Positions 1-13,225 of a DNA stretch of 64,000 bases are shown one piece after another. This stretch comes from Dromaius novaehollandiae. Its lineage: Eukaryota > Chordata > Aves > Casuariiformes > Dromaiidae. The stretch is from NCBI RefSeq assembly GCF_036370855.1, contig NC_088101.1, positions 39,292,544 through 39,356,543 on the forward strand, written 5' to 3'. The position numbers and the translations under genes are program-made. Under the pieces are notes generated by a model, which saw only the letters and a list, made by a program, of their open reading frames with translations, was not told the origin of the DNA and did no database searches. Each line of letters starts with the position of its first letter. Positions within the stretch are counted from its first letter, which is position 1.

Positions 1-1576
1 AAGCAGACCTTCGTGTCAAAGAGCAATACTTCATTTATACCTGTTCTATGTTATTAACAAATGTTACCCTTTTCTCTGAATGCTACCCTTTTCTCCAGCA
101 TTACCAAAAAGTGCGGTAAAATGACAACATTTAAATGCATCAAAAATGTATAAGGTAGAAACTGGAGAAGCCCTCTGGCCAATAAATTCTCCATGACACA
201 TATTCATAGTCCCAACAACGGAGTTTGATCTCCTCTGGTGGCCTTTTCAGATGTAGAGCTCAATGAGATGTTATTTATGGAGTGTCAGAATCACTCGGAG
301 CATGCTGGGCATCTCTTTAAATTCTTCGGGGCTTTTAATAAGACATACCCCTTCCCAAAACTCCTACCACACTTTCTGAACAAAGTTGGAAGCCTGGTAT
401 CTGGTACAATTCTACCTTTATGTTCAACACCTAGAAATAGCTTAAAAAAAAAAAAGAAGTACATAGCATGAAGTCATGATTTCTTACAGATAATTTTGGG
501 TACTACAATATAATGCCTTTTATCAGTACATTTGAAATCTGAGTCTGGAAACGTAAGTTAGGTTTCAGAAAATTCGGAAGTGCATGAGTTTACTTATGAA
601 CAATCTTATTAAGAGCCATTAAGAGTTTTTAATTAAAAAAACTTTGGGATTTGTTTGAAGAGGATGAAAAACTAGCATACTCAAGCTCTACAATTCAACC
701 AAACCAGGCTCAGTTAAACTTCGGATGGAGAAAACGCAGTGTAATAAATAGCATCTGCATCATGGTGCAATGGACTGCTCTCCTGCAGGCGGATGACTTG
801 CGGTCCCAGCTCTCCCAGCCTCTGCTGCGGCTCTTCCTTCCCGGGCACTTCTGGGCATGGCCAGAGCCACCCCTGCCCCAGCTACCTGGCCAAGCCTCCC
901 AGTCAGAGACAACCCGCGGCAGGGCCTGGGCGTGCTCCCCCTAGCCCCTTGCTTAGGGCTCTGCTGGTGATGGGTATTAATTACCCACAGCCGCGGGGAC
1001 CGGGTCACGGTCCCTCTCAAAGCCAGGGCATCCACCCACCCACCATCTCCCAGATCTGCCGGGGTGCCTATCACACGTCAATCGTGAATCAAAGCGTATC
1101 GATTCTTGTCCACCTGCTATCCGAAAAAGCTTCGAGCACACACTTCCGGTGGCAAGCACCACGACCGGTCAGTGATCTGTCTACAGCTAAAGGCATACAA
1201 GACTACAGCTAAGGGCAAGCTCTGCTTACTGTCTGCACGCGAGGTGGCTCTGCCGTGTTGCGCCCAAAGACACTGGCGCATCTAGAAATTCGGCAAAGGC
1301 AGTCAACAGCAAGGGTAAAACTAACACCTCGTTTACGTTACGGATTACCGCTAGTCAGTAAAGGTAACACAGGTGTCTCTTCAGTGAGAGCTGTATCAGA
1401 GCATGGGTTTTGCCAGCAGACTCAAACATAGACCAGAACACGGCTGTAAGCACTCTGCCAGAATGGTAGTTACAGGAAACAGAAAAGCCTGCAGAGGTAA
1501 TTTTATTTTATTCCTTTATAGTTATGCCTCTTAACCTACCAGCTCTTTAGCCACTGCTAAAATTTGGATTATCTTT

Positions 1577-1595
1577 AAAAAAAAAAAAAAAAAAA
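1577..1595. repeat. Poly(A) tract, 19 nt
   Basis: A homopolymer A run lies within an otherwise unremarkable intronic region; no retrocopy was recognised in front of it. Confidence 0.95.
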
Positions 1596-2820
1596 GATGT
1601 ATCTGATTTTAAGTGTTAGGCTGATGTTCAGAATGGTTTTAGGGCAACTGAAGAAAACCCAAGCTTTCTACTCCTACGGAGGTAACACTCTTCCAGTTAT
1701 CTGGCAACCCTCTGCCCGATTCAAGGCGCGATCCAGACGAGGAAGCAAGGCTGTGGGCCTCAAAGCCGCGCAGGCCCATGGGGAATCCCGAGGGGAAGGG
1801 TAAGCACGGCAAAGGCGACCAGGGCTGCCCCGTGGCTGCTCGACACAGCAGGAGAGGAGGGAAGATGCCTGCACAAAAAGCACCTCTTGAGTCAGCGCTC
1901 TGCACGGAGGTGGAGAAAGTCCTGCATGAACGATAAGGAAATAATTTTCAAAAGCCTCCATCTTATAAAGGCATATCCATAATGAGATCGAATGGGACGG
2001 ACTACTCTAAACAACCAAAATAATCACAGGGCAATGTTCTTGTAAACGAGGAGATTTAAAATTGTTCAAAATTACTAGGTGTCAGCTGTTAATCGTTTCT
2101 ACGGTTTCCTCCATCATTCAGCAGTTGGCTGAGGTTTCCACATCAATAATTGAGAGAAGCTGTTTTTAAATCTCAGTTTTTAACATTTTCCACCTGAGGC
2201 TCAGAAATCATTCCACGAACCTTATTTTTTTCACTCATTATCTGACGTGCAATTATACTGTTGTCACCTCATAATTAGTTCAAATCTCATTACCTTGTTT
2301 GCGCCATCCCATTCCCCCGTGTTGAGTCTGCAGCAGAAATTGGCTGAGTAAACAACTCTGCTGCTTTGTGCAATGGGGCTGACAGCATATAAATTTTTTA
2401 TGTTGTTTAACAACGGTTGGGCATGGTTTGAGCATAATTCTTGGAAGTGTGAAAACAGAATTGTTAATATACTCATTTAAAGCATCTCAGTTCAAGGAAA
2501 TTAACCTGCCAGGCATTCTTCATAATACATATCAGAAGACTTCTATCAATCTTTTTTTTTAATAAACTTTTAAAATGGTATTTACAGCCTGCGTTTTCCT
2601 TAGCCTCACTTCCTACAGCTTCTGTTTCAAAAGTTTACTTGATAACATTTTACTGTGCTTGTTCTCAGGTAAGACAAAAGAAAGCTAAGTGTCCAAATAC
2701 AGTGTATGTCACCTCCTGCTTTTACCAGTTTAGGAGCAACAGCTTTGCTCACTCGCTCCCGTTTATCATCCTTGCTCAAAATCAGAAATGAGCAAGCTAC
2801 AGAACAGACGTCAGCGGGAC

Positions 2821-2850
2821 GGATGGACTGGATGGATGGATGGACGGACT
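2821..2850. repeat. (GGAT)n tetranucleotide repeat
   Basis: An imperfect run of GGAT/GGAC units. Confidence 0.9.
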
Positions 2851-5117
2851 CTTTGTCATCTCTAAATAGAAGGTAGTTTGATGGTAACAGATACCTCAGC
2901 AGTAATAAGGAGAATCTCCAAACAAATCAGATGGGGAAAGCTGGAAACACAGAGCAACGTTACCTACTCGGAAGAAGCCTATCTGAAGAAGTTGAGTCCT
3001 GCAGAAAGTACTCTCGGGACACACAGGAACAATGCAATATGAGAGGTGTTGATGCGGGCACTGCAGTGCTACCACTGCAGAAGTATGCAACAGCGTCTAC
3101 TTTCAAAGTAGAATTAAAACTAACAAACAAAAACCCACCCTAAACCGGTGATTAAAGGCAAGGCTCACACGTTCCCTTCACACAGAGCACAACTGTCATC
3201 TGGGCTTTCCAGGAAAAGGGAGTAGGGCTAATCCTCATCAACACAGCTTTACTAAAGCCCAGCCCAGCGCAAGCACTTTGTGGGAGCACGCTTTACCCAC
3301 ACACGGAGGAGTATTTCCAACAGGCATGTCCTAGGAATACAGCCGGAGACTCAATGGAAATCCGGCAGATAGCATCCTAAACAGGAGCAGGATCAACGCT
3401 GAACAACTGCTACAAAATACTACGTTACAACTGAAAGTCTGACCACTGAGCCATTACGACTCTCAGTCTGCGAGTATGAAGGGATGCACTACTACAGGTA
3501 TTCTAGCTCAACTGACTGATTTTCCCTATCTCGGTTTTTCCCCAGTATTTTTCCATCAGAAAATTTTCAGTTCACTGTTGTTAGAAATGGTATTCCTGAC
3601 ACGGAAAGGATAATATGGACTACACAGCCTTCTTCAAAATATGCAATTTGCAACTCCCTGCATGAAAAATGCCATGATCAGGCCATGACCATGTTGGTCA
3701 ATATGCTGGGAGATTGTTTTAAAAAAAAGGATGTAGGCACTTCAGGGTGCAGTCTGTGTGTAACCTGAAAGTATGCCCAGGTGAAACTTGGGCTTCTCAG
3801 CATTACCTTAACAGTAGGCGAGTAGACCAGGTCACTCAACAGGAGGGAATACTATAGTCAGGGGGAGAGCTAGTATGGCTTTGGAAATTATTTCAGACTT
3901 AGAATTGGAGGAAAGACAAGCAAATGTGCTCTCATAATATTCTAAGATTTCTTCCTCCTCCATCCACACAGATATTTTTCATTATTAGCCCAGTTATTGA
4001 GGCAGAGGCCAGGAACACACTGTGCGGCCCTACTTCAACCAAACATACGCAGTTCATGAGGCCAAGGAGACTTGCTTTACCTGATACGGCACAATTAGTC
4101 AGACAGGTATTTGCATGGGCTAGTAAAAACTTCTTGTAAGTAACAACCTTAACATGTAACCAGCTTTTCCAGTGCAGTTGCCAAAGTATTAGTTTTGTCT
4201 GTTCACCTGCTTATGTTTTTGTACCACAAGCACACAGCACAGGGGAGCAAGAACACAGTGATTTCAACAAATTTTATCATAAGCATTGTTTTTCCTCCCA
4301 GAAACACTGTGTCCAGATGCCCAAACAGAAATTTCAAGCTTCTCACACATAAACCAGATTAAAAAAAAAAAAAAAAGATTGTGCAAAAACTTAAGGACAG
4401 GGGGAATTCATCTGGCAACAGTCCTTGCTACTGTGAGGAGAGAAAATGTAGCGAACTACTTGCACAGGTTTTAGGCACTGCTCCCTGTTCACTGCTGACA
4501 TCTGATGGATCAGCTATTTTTTTTTTTTTGAAGAATGAGTCTGGTCCAAAGAAAGAATGATGTTTACAGGATACATGCAGAGCTTGCAGAAGCCGCCTAG
4601 CGATCAGCATGACGACAGTGCATAAAATCACACATCTTATGTAGAGTTTGATGTTCTCTGGAAAGTGTCAACAAAATTTGCTGAGATGCAACAGAAGATC
4701 CAATATAAGGGTGCTGGTTGAAAAAAACAAGATGTTCTTAATCGAGTGATGAAATATCTCATCTAAGGTATTAGAAAACAGACACAAATCAAATTTACTA
4801 TTAGACCAGCAAGATCTCTTGGCATATCATAACACTTAATAGCAATAGAAACATTTTGGCAGTGTAAAACTACAGCGCTACACAATACACAAAGACACAG
4901 TTATAAATGGACCTGTTCTGAGCTGTGACTGTCAGACGGCTTTCGTCACTTCTGTCTCAGAAACTGCAGGAATGTCTACATCTATCTGTCTCTTAAAGCA
5001 CAACAGTTGAGTCTACTACTAGCTCGCCTGTACTACTAGAGGTGATAAGAATTAGTCCTTGTGTGCTTTTGGCATCAACGGTTGAAACTTCTGACTTTGA
5101 TTACGTGACTATGATTT

Positions 5118-5153
5118 GAAAAAAAAGAAAAAGAGAAAGAAAGAAAGAAAAAA
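5118..5153. repeat. (GAAA)n purine-rich repeat
   Basis: An imperfect GAAA repeat, all purine on the plus strand. Confidence 0.9.
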
Positions 5154-6255
5154 CCTTATGTTTCCCAAACTCAGATCTAAGGTCATCTCCTCTGGTAACA
5201 GCAGAGTCACTTCCAAGCTCCCTGTGGGCTCCAACTGCTCACTAAGCAAATATCCACAGGGTCTGAAGAGATGACGGCTGCTTACTACCACTGCTGCTGG
5301 AGATCACCAAGCTTTTAGCAAAACCGACAGGACTCAGCACGCACCCATACATCAGCTCCAGTTCACAACACAATGTCTTAAAACAGCCCTGTTTTTATCA
5401 GTGGTTTAAGCCAAATAGTGGATTAAAATGGATGAGACAATGTCACTCTGCTCTGGGGATGACACTTTTGGCAGCAAGGCAAAAAGACAACAGGTAACTT
5501 TTTAAAATAACCACGGGAAGACTCATTGGAAGTAACACAGCAGAACCATAAGAAAAGCTATGTTATTTTCAAGATAACTCTGGGCTAATCTACCACTTAG
5601 AAATATCCTAGGTCTTTCCCCCCTGCCCCAGAAGCAATTAAAAACAAGCAGCTGAGCAATGTCCTGACGGCAGACAAATTTGGAGCTATTCAAGCAGCGG
5701 CTCTGAATTAGCGACAATGTCACAGAGACACCATCATTCATGCCACAAGAAGGAACAACATGCATAAGCGGATAGCAGTCACTGACTTGGCTGGGTTTTT
5801 CCCCACACAGGCAGAACTGAACTTTCATACCGCGAGGAAAGGAGCAAACCAGTTAAGAAATGCCGCAACTGTATTACTGTAAGAACTGAAATACACTAAT
5901 ATGACAAAGATAATGAAAGAGAAAGCTGTCTCCTGCTGGTAAGGCAAGACGCTATCTCTGAACTGCTTTTCAAAGCATTTGGTTTAAATTGAGTTCCAGT
6001 GTATCAGGAATAGCGGAATCAGTGAATTATATGACATCTTTTAAAGAGGGAGGGGGAAAAAAAAAAAGAGAGAGAAAACAGAATAGCTCTGCACAGCAAA
6101 AGAACGGAAATATTCTAGCAAAATCACCTCCAGGTTTTACTTTAAATATATGCTTTTAATGCATTGTTACTCTATTTCCCTTGTCTGAAACATATCAGAA
6201 CACTTAGCTAGCAGGCACACTGCACTCTTTACATAGCAACCAATATAAGTTACGG

Positions 6256-6301
<46 letters not shown>

Positions 6302-6382
6302 AATACTATACAGCATACTATATATGGTATACTGTATAGATACACTATACTATAGTGTATATACTATATAGAGTATATATAA
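6256..6382. repeat. (AC)14 microsatellite inside a TA-rich tract with a hairpin
   Basis: A short (TA)n run leads into 28 nt of AC repeats (6265-6292), then (AT)n and an irregular TATA-rich stretch. Within it, ATACACTATA (6340-6349) and TATAGTGTAT (6351-6360) form a perfect 10-bp inverted repeat with one base between. Confidence 0.9.
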
Positions 6383-9300
6383 GTGCAGTAAAATCCTGGA
6401 CCTAGTGAAGCCATGGAACTAGATCTACTCAGTCTAACTTGCACTAGGATTTCATTTCTGAGCCTTTGTAAAAGCAGATTAGTGAGAAAAGAGCCCACCT
6501 CATAGATCACTGAAACTTTTAACCTTAAGGAACATCCCAATGACTGTACAAATCCCCATTTACCAGCTGCAAGAGAAATCTAACGATTTCTGAATCTGAC
6601 GATCCAAAACATCACAACTGTCACCAAAGCGTTATAACACATCGAGATTTACAGTCCCAAGTAGATGCATTCACATTCTAAATAACTGACTTGAACACGA
6701 GTAATTTCATTAGGATGCGAATGCCTTTGAACATTACCTCCAGCCTTTGAGTCCAAAATGACGTGGTTAGTTATTTAAAACTGGCATCAGTTTTGGCTAC
6801 CGATGAAAGGACCTGTCCTGCAGACTTGTCATTCCCAGCTTCTCCTTTCTGGTACTTCCCTTGTGCCAGCATCAGAGACATGAATCAGATATGAGGCTCT
6901 GCCACAATTTACTTCCAAGTCTCAGAGCTGCTGAACCTCTCATGCTCCAGCGGACTTCAGCCGGCACAGTGGATGCTGAAAGCTTTCAAAGTATTCTTGG
7001 CACCCAGAGTCTCTACTTGCACCACAAGGATGATTCCCCCTCCCCAATTCGGTTGGAAAAGATAAAATCTTTAATGTTCGGGTACGAGCAGGCTCACTCT
7101 ACAAACAGCTGTGCTCTTGGAGATGCTACCAAACACTGACGAAAGCCACAGCTACAACTCTGCCACTGGAGAGGGGATAACGGGACTGCCTGAGGGAAAT
7201 CTGAAAGAAAATCATCCAGCTAGCTATGCTAGTTAAACTACTGGTTGAATACTGATAGCTAAACTGGTGAAACTACAAACTGGTTTGTAGTTCACATGCT
7301 TGATTTTGGCTAAGTAGAAAATGTGCAAATGTCTTCTACTACTATAAGGACGGTAGGCTCCTGTTGGAGGTAGCTCATGTTTTCTGTCCATCAGTTAAAT
7401 TGCTGTGGAGACTCTGAATTTGTTTCTGTTTTGTGTTTTCAATCATATGCTCACATCAATTCCTGCACCTTTCCCACCACCAGCTGAACAATTTGCCTCC
7501 TTACTTTTGCATTAGGCATCAGCAGAAGCAGTTAATTTATCTGTCTGTCCGATTCTATTACATTAGTCTAAGCACCAGGCACATTCATGCTGCAATTCAG
7601 GGGAAAAAAAAAAAAGTTTCATGAACGTTGTAATCTGTGATGTAAAACTGCTTTTTGACAAACAAGTTGTTGGTGCTCACTTTCAACCAGCACTGCATAA
7701 AAGCCTTCTTCATTTCCTAAGGTTGCCATGACAACAAGCAGAGTTCTGTCATTTTGCTAAGTAATGACAATGACAAATATGTAAGAAATGCAAAAGTCTG
7801 GGGATTTGGGAGCAAGATTATAGCTTCTTGTCCTGCCTTTACCAAACATTTTACTGTGGATTCATCTCGCGAATCCTAAGCTGTTCCTATGGGAACAGGA
7901 GAAATAGCTAGCGTTAGTGCTGTGTGCTGCCTCGTTTTTCAGAAAGTCAGTATTTTTCTCGTGGGTGCTTTGTCAAGACGTAGCACTAGCATTAGTAATC
8001 ATGGATACAGGATGGAGTCCTGAGCTCACAGATGGCTGCAAAAATCTGGAATGAACCCTAATTTTGCACTCTACTAAAGCAATAATGCTGTCAGATCTTT
8101 TTCTCTTTAGTAAGTAAGAAGGGGTTACAGCAAAGATGCCATTTTATTAAACCAGTAAAATCATGGACAGTTGACTGAAGAAGAAGCCAGGAAACTATTA
8201 GCTGAACAATTCTTCCGTTAACCATAGGAATGGTATTTTCTTCTTAATTAAGTCAAGAATATCACCTAGGATATCAGAATGGTGAAGAGTGCCATTCTTA
8301 CCATTTCATCATAAGAGCTGGTTTCTCAGGTAAATTTCTTTGGGATCACAGAACTTCTGATTTAAAAGCAGAATTAATGTTATTTAATTTTTCCAGGCTG
8401 GAGAGAGGCAGTCTTTTTCCTTTTTACACATTCCCCAAATTAAGAATTCTCTTTTCTTTCCTGCTACTTGGAGCACTTACATTTGCCCTTTGTTTGTTGC
8501 ATCCCTTAATCAAAAGAAAATAATTGAAACTACAAGTTCTAACCTAAACACATGGAAAACAATCATCTTCTCACATGCTTCTAACTTTCTTCTAAACCAT
8601 CACATCCACAATGGCTGTTCTGTAACTGCAGTCTCCAGAAAAGATGATTGCAGCTCTATCCCCAGCTAGATATCGTCAGTCATATGCTTCCTTGAGATAA
8701 ATAGGAAACACCTCTCATCATTCAGTACTCCTCCCTCCTCCTGGGCTTGGCACAGCTCCTGCAGGGCTCCTGGAACCTCTCAGTCCAAGGAGAAATGGAC
8801 TCATGCCCATGCTGAGCTGGTCACCTCTCCTGCAGGACCTTCTGCTGCTACAAGTATGCTCATTTCAGCCCTATTTCATGGCTTTCACAAGTGCCCTGAG
8901 ATCCGTATGTCCACGCATACCGCTCTCAGCAGTACAGAACCGTAAGGAACTTTCTACATCTGCCTTAAGGTTTTTACGCCAATATAGAATAAAAGTGGTA
9001 ACAAATCAGAACTTCATCTAATGACATAATCCATGAACCATAACAAAATCACAATTCCTAACAGCCACTAATAAAGATTTACCTTGACAACTACATAGTA
9101 TTTATGTATCCCTTTTCAGAGAGCTGAAATGTTTCATGATAAATGAGGCAAAAACAGATTTAAAAAATCACAGTTCTTCTTTTAAACATGCATCTCATAC
9201 AACCTACCATTTATTTTAAAGCAGAACTCTCTCTGGATTGCAATGGGGCTGAATAGGCTACATCAGCACATGCTTGAATACTAGCAGGGAAAAATCCATT

Positions 9301-10032
9301 GCTGTAAAATTCAGTGACAGCCCAACACCCATCTGTGTCTTAAACTACCTAAAACACCTCTAAAAATGGCCTCAAGTGCTTACTGGAATCAACTAAGGTT
9401 TATGAAAGGGATGTAGCTGTAGTAATTAATCCATCCATATGAAATAATTATTGTCACTTAACAGAAAAATTTGAAGTTGTGTAACAAAACACACTCCCCA
9501 TGACAAGACAACACACAAGGATAGGGAAGAGAAAATAAACAGATACTTGTGAAAAGGACAGAATAATCCAGTATGTTTGATAGCAATTTTCCCTAAACGT
9601 GATAATCATTGCTGCTCCTCTGGATGGCCTAATGCTACAAATACCTATACATACGCTACACTCAGAAGGTCTCCAATATAGAACGCGGGCCCTCAAATAA
9701 ATTATTTGGACTAGACAGCAAAAGACAAGATGGCCCAAGTTCCCGAGAGTGAGTTGTGATACTTTCTGAAGGAGACATCTGGCATACAACTTTATCACTA
9801 TTTTAGCAATCATGTAATGAAACCAGCAGGCAAGTTCTGAGATTTATACAGCCTAGAAGCCTTCTGAGCCTCAAATTACTTGGAATTTCGTAGAGATTTT
9901 GACATAATGGCAAACAAAGAATTTCATATACACAAATAAACCATGTTAGGACAGGCAGAATAGACCTAATTCACATAGTAACATATACCTGCAAACTAAC
10001 CACAGTGACAGTTTTAAAAAGTTTATTCTTAC

Positions 10033-11031
10033 CTGCTGCTGCTTCAGAACTGCTGCTATCTTTAACTACACAAACTGGACTTAGGGGCAAAACATCATCA
10101 TCAAAACTGATCAGATCTCCTTCCACGTCTAGTTTACTTTGCAAAGCAGGTGCTGAGGAGCTGGTTGAGAGCGACTCCCCCAGAGGCTTGAAAGCTTTTT
10201 CTTGGGCAGATACAGAAAGACGGGGAGCAGCAGTAATTGGTTTTACTGAGGCCAGTGGAAGGGCAGGATTTTCTACATAACGTGACTTTTTGGGAACAAG
10301 TGGCCTCGGAGCAGGAACAGGAAATTTCTTTTGTCCATCACTGTTCTCTGCAACTGACCCACTCCTTGCACCAACAAAATCGCTACTAACACTTTTTACA
10401 AGGCCAGGTTTTGGTTTTTTTGGCAGTTCAGGTTTGGTTACAACACTGCTCCCAACTACTTCAGGTTGAGGCTGCAATTCCTTGGAAGAAGGTGTTGACT
10501 TGCTTTCTGTCCATGAATCCCAGTCTCCTGAAACTCTGCTTACACCTGGCTTCGGAGCAACTATTGGCTTCTTTGCAGTTACAGATCTTGAGGTGAATGA
10601 TCGTGGAGCAATTTCTGGTTTTCTTGATGATCCTGAGGTATCATTAGTTGCTTGGGATTCAAAAGCTTTGATCCTTGAAACAATACTATTTTGGCTCTTT
10701 TCTGTACTCATGCTGTCCATTGCCAAGTGATTGTCCAGTAAGCTATCATCTAAGAGAGATAACTGCTGAGTTGGAGGTTGATGCCTTCTTGTGGTAGCCT
10801 GATTCACTTCTTCCCCATTGTCTGGTATTCTACTTTCAGTATTTTTGACCACAGGTCTAAGATTGCTTTTTGATCTTGGCTTTGGCACAGGACATATCAC
10901 AGCATTGGGATTTTCTTGGCACCTCTGACCTTCAGAAACTTCAAAGACTATTAAGGAAGTCTCATTTTCTGAAGGAGACCTATTCAGGAGAGATGCAGAA
11001 GGCCTAGGAGGTTTGAGAGGACTCTGCCCTG
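10033..11031 (-). CDS. SH3D19: SH3D19 large exon 5: proline-rich linker with SH3-ligand motifs
   Basis: This 999-nt exon enters and exits in phase 1 and covers residues 162-494. It is the exon that identifies the gene. MSTEKSQNSIVSRIKAFESQ matches the start of the known human SH3D19 product, and KPELPKKPKPGL, VPAPRPL and DLISFDDDVLP (from residue 467) match further along. SH3D19 (Eve-1) is a cytosolic adaptor with SH3 domains at its C-terminus that binds ADAM-family cytoplasmic tails and is linked to growth-factor shedding and actin signalling. This exon supplies the disordered region, with PPRP, PKPR and PAPRP motifs that could themselves bind SH3 domains, plus an acidic SLLDDSLLDN stretch. 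Met266 (10720-10718) corresponds to the human reference start. The acceptor has a long T-tract (TTTTTTTTAG|CA) and the donor is GCAG|GTAAG. No SH3 domain lies in this exon. Confidence 0.97.
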
Positions 11032-11692
11032 CTAAAAAAAAAGAAAAGAAAAGGTTTCTGTTATCTATTCCAGCACAATATGCTATTTTTGTCACCCATT
11101 ACAATGGGAAACCTGATGATTTTCATTCAGAACATATTGCTGCTTGTGAAATTTTGCAATTCTCTTTCTAAAAATATACATTAAAAATATCAATTACAGG
11201 AAGAAGCTGGTGGTTGGTGAAATGCATGAAATCTACAGGTTATGAGTTCAAAACTACTCGTTAGCTCACAGCACAAGGGTGCTATGTGAGCAATATCTCG
11301 ACCAAAGAACAGTACAGCAACTTTCCCAGTTGAGTTTGTACACTTTGCAGCGTGTGTAACACTGCTGTTATTCCGACTGGAGGTCTGAGCTCCTCTGGGT
11401 CCAAAGCAATTGCCATTATGGCTAAACGGACTGAATTGAGCAAAACTTTAAGGATTTTTATTGTAAAGTCATAAAGACACATATATTACATCTTCATTAC
11501 AGAACAAATTTAATTAAAGACTAACCTATATGGCAGTTCTTCAGAAGAGAGGAGTCCTACTGGAATGTACAGAAGTAATCGCTCCCAGAAATTTTACTGT
11601 TTTTCATGTTAATTGCTGTACACATCAATAATGAAGAGCATCTTCATGAGACAGAGTAAGGCTTTTGTCAATGGAAAACCAAAACAGCTCAC

Positions 11693-11894
11693 CTGGATAG
11701 CTTGCAGATTCCCAGCATGCAGGCAGACTGTTTTTTACATTACTTCCTGGAAAACGACTGATAAGTTCCTCTGGAAAGTCAGTTTGTGTTGCAGAAGTAG
11801 TGGTATGTCTAGGAGCAGCAGCATTATTGTTATTTGTTGTATTGACTTGCACTTGATTGATTTCTTTTATCACCTGTTCATAAGATGGTGGAAG
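11693..11894 (-). CDS. SH3D19: SH3D19 coding exon 4, carries a PPxY motif
   Basis: This 202-nt exon enters in phase 0 and exits in phase 1, encoding residues 95-161. It opens with LPPSYEQVIKEINQVQV, followed by a run of four Asn and an Ala-rich stretch. The acceptor (GGTTTTGTAG|CTT) and donor (TATCCAG|GTGAGC) are both strong. The PPSY at residues 96-99 fits the PPxY consensus bound by WW domains of NEDD4-type ubiquitin ligases; that a ligase binds here is inference. The final codon is shared with the large exon and gives Ala. The rest of the segment is Thr/Asn-rich and looks disordered. I recall LPPSYEQV-like sequence from SH3D19 orthologues, which supports the assignment beyond phase alone. 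Confidence 0.9.
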
Positions 11895-12083
11895 CTACAA
11901 AACCAAAAGATAAAAATTTATATATGTTCAAAGGTTAACTTAAAAAAACCTTATAATTTAAAAATACTAAATTAACACGTGCAGAAGAAAAGAGCCCTGT
12001 CACAGATAATGTTGTTTCTCTCTAGCTTAATGAGCTTTTACCTTTAAAAATCAAACATATACCTCATGTAAATATGTGCTCAC

Positions 12084-12231
12084 CTCAGCTGGAATAAGTT
12101 CATTTGTTCTCCACTGAGCATGAGACGAAGCAGAAGGGAATCCTAATCCCTGGGGAGTGACAGGGCTCGCACCCGGAAACCAGGAGGATTGCCGGAGGGG
12201 TTCAGCAGCAACTATTGTAATTTCAGGACGC
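12084..12231 (-). CDS. SH3D19: SH3D19 coding exon 3
   Basis: This 148-nt internal exon enters in phase 2 and exits in phase 0, encoding residues 46-94 (starts RPEITIVAAEPLRQ, ends NELIPAE). The acceptor is ATTTCCAG|G and the donor GCTGAG|GTGAGC, both close to consensus. The reading frame is open only in the frame set by the neighbouring exons. The peptide is low in predicted structure, with prolines and serines, and carries no domain I recognise. It is 994 nt from exon 2 and 189 nt from exon 4, so the cluster is compact, as expected for avian genes. I assign it to SH3D19 by phase continuity with the exon holding the recognisable sequence. Confidence 0.85.
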
Positions 12232-13225
12232 CTGGAAATTAAGGCAAGGGGAATAATTAACAAACACATTTTAAAATAGTCATTTTAAAAGAGCATGGTT
12301 TTCTCAGGATGGGAAATCAGAGCACCTCACACCTTTGTGACTTAACCAAAGATATCTTTCATGATTTCAAAGTAACTTACCTGACCTTTTTATCAAGCAC
12401 TCAGGCTTCCATTCAAAGCACCTAATTAAACGCCAAAGCCAAAAAGTAGGTTTATTGGCTTCAGTGAAATAATTTACATGCTTAAATACAAGCGTAACTC
12501 AGTCAGATGGAACAAGCCTTAGTCTTCATGGGATAATGAGAACTGATCGTGTGCTTGCCCTTAGCCTGCTGCAGAGTGAAGACAACAGGGCAGTTAAAAC
12601 TGCTTGTCTACACCACGACTTCATGGGGAGCAGACCACCACCGATCTCTTAAATCTGGCACAAAATACATTTTGAGAATTGAGTTTTGTGAGTAGATGAA
12701 GCCTCTGCTACAGAAGCCTCTGTCTGCTAACAGAAAAAACAGTGCAGAAATATAACTTTTAAAACTGTTTTAAAAAAGTGAGAGGGATACAGCTCATTTA
12801 CTCCTAAAATTATGACAGACTCAGTTCACTAACTATCCAGGTTGGTGACCTCCTTTCTCAATATCCTTTGAGAAACTGGAAGGAGGCCTGAATGTGTGCA
12901 TTTATTTACATTGCCAAGTGAATCTATAAATAGGCGTCAGGAAAGTAAAAGGAGATAGTTGGTTGACTGCATTTTTTTTTAATATTTTTTTAAAACACAT
13001 AGAAAACTTGACCAGAAAACTCCTCAAACCCTTAACCCACCCTGTGCTTAAGAACCACAATATTTCTGTTTTATTCGAAGTCTAATTTATTTTTAAAACA
13101 AAAAGGAAAGTGAGATGGAAAAAAACAAACTGGAGGAGAAAGTAATACATAAAAAGTAATACTGTGACACAATCTAATAAGCTTTTCAACAACATATAAT
13201 TGTAATATAAATAACTGCATCATAC

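Larger units (their letters stand above)
1..10032. other. SH3D19: SH3D19 intron downstream of the large exon (partial)
   Basis: No exon could be recognised here on the minus strand. The next SH3D19 exon should carry sequence like DPFQLPAK and must enter in phase 1; no such coding was found, so the SH3-domain exons probably lie beyond the left edge. The stretch holds simple repeats, a CpG-denser patch at about 960-1360, and otherwise featureless AT-rich DNA. All open frames here look like chance. Confidence 0.7.
11032..13225. other. SH3D19: Three short SH3D19 introns between coding exons 2 and 5
   Basis: Introns of 661 nt (11032-11692), 189 nt (11895-12083) and 994 nt (12232-13225) separate these exons. 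All have GT-AG ends on the minus strand. Apart from the T-rich tracts before acceptors, nothing else was seen in them. Confidence 0.85.

Noticed and set aside
9454..9813. Minus-strand frame of 119 codons close to the large SH3D19 exon, considered as the next exon
   Set aside because: It has no proline-rich or SH3-like sequence, no acceptor in the required phase, and Cys/Tyr/Phe-rich composition typical of chance frames in AT-rich DNA.
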